Assembly: GCA_030679635.1 (NCBI GenBank) | Contig: JAUXSZ010000178.1 | Location: 1 to 8,860 of the forward strand | Direction of reading: 5' to 3' | Length of the DNA: 8,860 bases | DNA from: Sulfuricurvum sp. | GTDB taxonomy: Bacteria > Campylobacterota > Campylobacteria > Campylobacterales > Sulfurimonadaceae | Part shown: positions 6,696 through 8,860 of the stretch, in pieces | Layout: each line of letters opens with the position of its first letter | How positions within the stretch are numbered: the first letter of the stretch is position 1 | The notes under the pieces: model-generated | Seen by the model: only the letters and a program-made list of their open reading frames with translations | Database searches by the model: none | What the model was told of the DNA's origin: nothing | Translations under genes and position numbers: made by a program

Positions 6696-7895
6696 ATGAT
6701 GGGAGAAGAGGGGCAATTTAAGGTCAATATTGACGATCTCGATTTTGAAGTGTTAAAAAAAATACGGGGTTATTTGCGTCGTATGGTGGATGCGGGTGGA
6801 AGTGACTTGCACATTAAAGCGAACGGAGTGATACGGGCACGGATCAATGGGGAAATCATCCCATTATCCGGAGAGATACTTTCGAAAGACGATGCGTTAA
6901 TCTTTGCCAAAGAGCTGTTGCGCACACGTTTTCCTGAATTGGTAGAAAAAAAAGAGCTCGATTTAGTCTATCCATTTGATGAAAATACCCGTTTCCGTAT
7001 CAATATTTTTTTTCAAATGGAAGGAATATCGGCAGTTTTTCGTCTCATCCCTGTTAAAATTTTGACGATTGATGAGCTTAATTTGCCTGAGGTGGTGCAT
7101 AGCTTTGCGCAGATGGAGCGCGGACTTGTTTTGGTGACCGGCGTAACGGGAAGCGGTAAATCGACGACACTGGCAGCGCTGATAAATGACATTAATTGGA
7201 ACAAACGCAAACATATTGTTACGATTGAAGATCCGATTGAGTTTGTCCATAAAGACCAAAAATGTATTATCAACCAGCGTAGTGTGGGGCAGGATACCCT
7301 CAGTTTCGGCAATGCATTGCGTGCAGCACTTCGAGAAGATCCTGATGTTATCCTCGTAGGGGAGATGCGGGATATTGAGACCATTGAGATTGCTTTGCAT
7401 GCAGCGGACACAGGACATTTGGTTTTTTCGACACTTCATACTCTTGATGCGAAGGAAACGATTAACCGGATTATTTCAGTTTTTCCCTCTATTGAGCAAA
7501 ATCGTGTCCGTATGACGCTTGCTGCGGTCATCAAAGGGGTTATTTCTCAACGCCTTATTCCCACTGTGGATGGAAAGCGGACAGCTGCATTGGAAATTTT
7601 GGTAAGGACGGCCCGTATTGAACAGCTAATTGCTGAAAATCGCGATTTTGAAATTCCCGATACTATTGCCGAGGGTAAAGAACTTTATAAATCTCAAACA
7701 TTTGATCAGGGAATTTTGGATCTTTATCGTGCGGGGCGAATCAGTCGTGAGGATGCCCTTTTGAATGCAACATCTGCATCGGATCTGAAGCTGCGTATGG
7801 AAGGATTGATTGGTAGTATCGATAAAAATCACATAGGCCAAGAGGATGAGCCAAAAGAGTTTGATGAAAGCGATTTGATCGGTTTAAAACGATAA
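6696..7895 (+). CDS. pilT: PilT/PilU-family type IV pilus retraction ATPase
   Basis: Hexameric cytoplasmic ATPase of the secretion-ATPase superfamily that depolymerises type IV pili for twitching, adhesion or DNA uptake. It has 399 residues (PilT about 345, PilU about 380). The N-terminal PAS-like domain contains GGSDLHIKANGVIRARING (34-52). The core has Walker A GVTGSGKST (149-157, K155), the Asp box TIEDPIEF (176-183), Walker B ILVGEMRD (219-226, E223) and the His box TGHLVFSTLHT (H241). The core matches PilT (GEMRD, FSTLHT). The C-terminal part, with SQRLIPTVDGKR and TFDQGILDLYRAG, resembles PilU. The PilT AIRNLIRE motif is only loosely kept as ARIEQLIAE. The last 20 or so residues are an acidic tail. 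No pilin or other pil gene is adjacent, so a function with a pilus encoded elsewhere is inferred. The symbol stands for the family, not a firm choice of PilT over PilU. Confidence 0.88.
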   Translation: MMGEEGQFKVNIDDLDFEVLKKIRGYLRRMVDAGGSDLHIKANGVIRARINGEIIPLSGEILSKDDALIFAKELLRTRFPELVEKKELDLVYPFDENTRFRINIFFQMEGISAVFRLIPVKILTIDELNLPEVVHSFAQMERGLVLVTGVTGSGKSTTLAALINDINWNKRKHIVTIEDPIEFVHKDQKCIINQRSVGQDTLSFGNALRAALREDPDVILVGEMRDIETIEIALHAADTGHLVFSTLHTLDAKETINRIISVFPSIEQNRVRMTLAAVIKGVISQRLIPTVDGKRTAALEILVRTARIEQLIAENRDFEIPDTIAEGKELYKSQTFDQGILDLYRAGRISREDALLNATSASDLKLRMEGLIGSIDKNHIGQEDEPKEFDESDLIGLKR

Positions 7896-7930
7896 ATTTT
7901 TAATTTAGAATGATTTAACGATTTTTTAAG

Positions 7931-7936
7931 TATAAT
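7931..7936 (+). promoter_or_regulatory. Probable -10 element for rplY-pth
   Basis: TATAAT preceded by TTTTTTAAG, the same layout as the other promoters here. The ATG of rplY lies 30 nt downstream, giving a leader of about 24 nt with an AAGGA ribosome binding site (7955-7959). The implied transcript start near 7943 makes a TTG start at 7952 implausible. Confidence 0.65.
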
Positions 7937-7966
7937 TCGTTCCATTTTATATTGAAGGACACAATT

Positions 7967-8503
7967 ATGTTAGAAGGCATCGTTAGAGAGAGTATTGGCA
8001 AACCCGCTACAAAAGCGTATCGCCGTGATGGTTATCTGATTGCCAACATCTACGGAAAAGGAATTGAGAATGTTCACGCAGCATTCAAAATGAATGATTT
8101 TATCCGTACGGTACGCAACAAAGAGACCATCGCATTTCCAGTTAGTGTAGCTGGAAAAGAGTATAACCTTGTTGTTCAAGGATATGAGTCTCATCCAGTT
8201 TCTGGAAATTTGTTGCATGTCGACTTGATGATAGCACAATTGGGCCTTGTTGCTCACTACCATATTCCAGTAAAACCGGTAGGAATTCCTGTTGGTTTAA
8301 AAAACAAAGGGATGTTGTTCGTTGCGAAAAAACGTCTTCGCGTTAAAGCAGCAATCGAAAACCTACCAAACGCAATCGAAATCAACGTTGCGCCACTTGA
8401 TTTGGGTGATTCCATTATGGTTCGTGACGTAGCACGTATTGATAATGTTACCTTTACCGATGCGGATCGCGTGTCAGTTCTAAGTATTATTAAAGCGAAA
8501 TAA
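7967..8503 (+). CDS. rplY: 50S ribosomal protein L25, CTC/TL5 form
   Basis: Binds 5S rRNA in the central protuberance of the large subunit. The protein has 178 residues, the two-domain form: an N-terminal L25 domain (about 1-90, beginning MLEGIVRESIGKPATKAYRR, with GYLIANIYGKG and HVDLM) and a C-terminal CTC/TL5 domain (about 91-178, with PVKPVGIPVGLKNKG and VRDVARIDNVTF). The start chosen is the ATG at 7967, with AAGGA 7 nt upstream. A TTG five codons earlier is in frame but overlaps that ribosome binding site and lies only about 15 nt after the -10. The pth ATG follows after 2 nt, so the two are co-transcribed. CTC-type proteins are sometimes linked to stress responses, but nothing in the sequence shows this here. 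Confidence 0.95.
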   Translation: MLEGIVRESIGKPATKAYRRDGYLIANIYGKGIENVHAAFKMNDFIRTVRNKETIAFPVSVAGKEYNLVVQGYESHPVSGNLLHVDLMIAQLGLVAHYHIPVKPVGIPVGLKNKGMLFVAKKRLRVKAAIENLPNAIEINVAPLDLGDSIMVRDVARIDNVTFTDADRVSVLSIIKAK

Positions 8504-8505
8504 TC

Positions 8506-8860
8506 ATGCTAATCGTCGGACTGGGCAATCCAGGAGCGGCGTATGCGCAAACCCGACACAATGTCGGGTTTATGGTGATTGACGAGCTAATGTGTCGCCA
8601 TAATGTTGTGAATGTTTCAAAGAGCTCCTTTGATGGGGAGTTGTTTAAAATGTCCAGCCACTTTCTTCTTAAGCCTATGACCTTCATGAATCTCTCCGGA
8701 AAATCCATCTTAGCGGTTAAAAATTTTTACAAATTGGATGAGGTAATTGTCATTCATGATGATCTGGATCTCCCTTTTGGTGCTTTACGTTTTAAAGTGG
8801 GGGGAAGTCATGGAGGGCATAATGGATTAAAATCGGCGGATGCTGCGATTTCTCCAGAGT
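8506..8860 (+). CDS. pth: Peptidyl-tRNA hydrolase (partial, C-terminus outside window)
   Basis: Frees tRNA from peptidyl-tRNAs that drop off ribosomes, an essential recycling step in the cytosol. There are 118 codons visible of about 185-190. The N-terminus MLIVGLGNPGAAYAQTRHNVGF carries N8 and the catalytic H18 (E. coli N10 and H20). MTFMNLSG, HDDLDLPFG (D85, matching D93) and GGSHGGHNGLKS follow, so the visible active-site set is intact. The ATG lies 2 nt after the rplY stop and has no recognisable Shine-Dalgarno, so reinitiation by ribosomes leaving rplY is likely. The codons for the TRHNVGF motif contain a perfect inverted repeat (listed separately). Confidence 0.96.
   Translation, partial: MLIVGLGNPGAAYAQTRHNVGFMVIDELMCRHNVVNVSKSSFDGELFKMSSHFLLKPMTFMNLSGKSILAVKNFYKLDEVIVIHDDLDLPFGALRFKVGGSHGGHNGLKSADAAISPE
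8549..8571 (+). repeat. Perfect 10-bp inverted repeat (hairpin) inside pth
   Basis: AAACCCGACA (8549-8558) is exactly complementary to TGTCGGGTTT (8562-8571), leaving a 3-nt CAA loop. In RNA it would form a strong hairpin ending in three U, resembling a short intrinsic terminator or attenuator stem, 43 nt into the pth coding region. It is built from the codons of the catalytic QTRHNVGF motif, so part of its sequence is fixed by protein constraint. The structure is seen directly; any function is inference. Confidence 0.7.

Noticed and set aside
6963..7439. 158-codon open frame on the minus strand
   Set aside because: It lies wholly inside the pilus ATPase gene, whose protein has all family motifs. 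The reverse translation is rich in Cys, His and Ile with no recognisable domain.
7888..7930. Two similar AT-rich stretches (TTTAAAACGAT... and TTTAACGAT...) between the pilus ATPase gene and rplY
   Set aside because: Short, imperfect and low in complexity; no hairpin that would make a terminator, so not called as a repeat.
7952..7966. TTG start five codons upstream of the rplY ATG
   Set aside because: It overlaps the AAGGA ribosome binding site and would leave a leader of about 9 nt; the family N-terminus fits the ATG at 7967.

Overview
This is a chromosomal housekeeping segment from a member of the Campylobacterota (Epsilonproteobacteria). Three things point there. The proteins look epsilonproteobacterial, for example the ATNTNVGKT P-loop of BioD. 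The gene pairs rplY-pth next to tal, and clpS-clpA-aat, are arrangements I recall from Helicobacter and Campylobacter. The promoters show a T-tract just upstream of TATAAT with no clear -35 box. By eye the GC content is moderate (around the mid-40s percent), higher than in Campylobacter or Helicobacter. A free-living Sulfuricurvum-like organism would fit, but that genus call is inference.

Layout. Positions 1-1084, minus strand: bioD (dethiobiotin synthetase, TTG start) followed by pyrB (aspartate carbamoyltransferase, running off the left edge). The two overlap by 13 nt. Positions 1085-1164 are a divergent promoter region. Positions 1165-2397, plus strand: a PLP-dependent Cys/Met-metabolism enzyme of the MetY type. 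Positions 2491-5645: clpS-clpA-aat, a compact three-gene unit encoding the recognition adaptor, the unfoldase and the N-terminal-tagging transferase of the bacterial N-degron pathway. Positions 5712-7895: tal (transaldolase) abutting a PilT/PilU-family retraction ATPase gene. Positions 7967-8860: rplY (ribosomal protein L25/CTC) and the first 118 codons of pth (peptidyl-tRNA hydrolase).

How the genes work together. Aat adds Leu or Phe to proteins with N-terminal Lys or Arg. ClpS recognises the resulting N-degrons and hands substrates to ClpA, which unfolds them into ClpP (encoded elsewhere). rplY and pth both serve translation. bioD, pyrB, the MetY-like gene and tal belong to separate metabolic routes, and their adjacency looks like ordinary packing of housekeeping genes.

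I see no mobile element, CRISPR array, tRNA, rRNA or defence-like cassette, and no intergenic gap over 100 nt. The observations most worth a second look are a perfect 10-bp hairpin inside the start of pth, a retraction ATPase with mixed PilT/PilU features between tal and rplY, the complete N-degron operon with clpA and aat in the same frame, and the MGF tripeptide in the ClpP-docking loop of ClpA. None of these amounts to a clearly new system.
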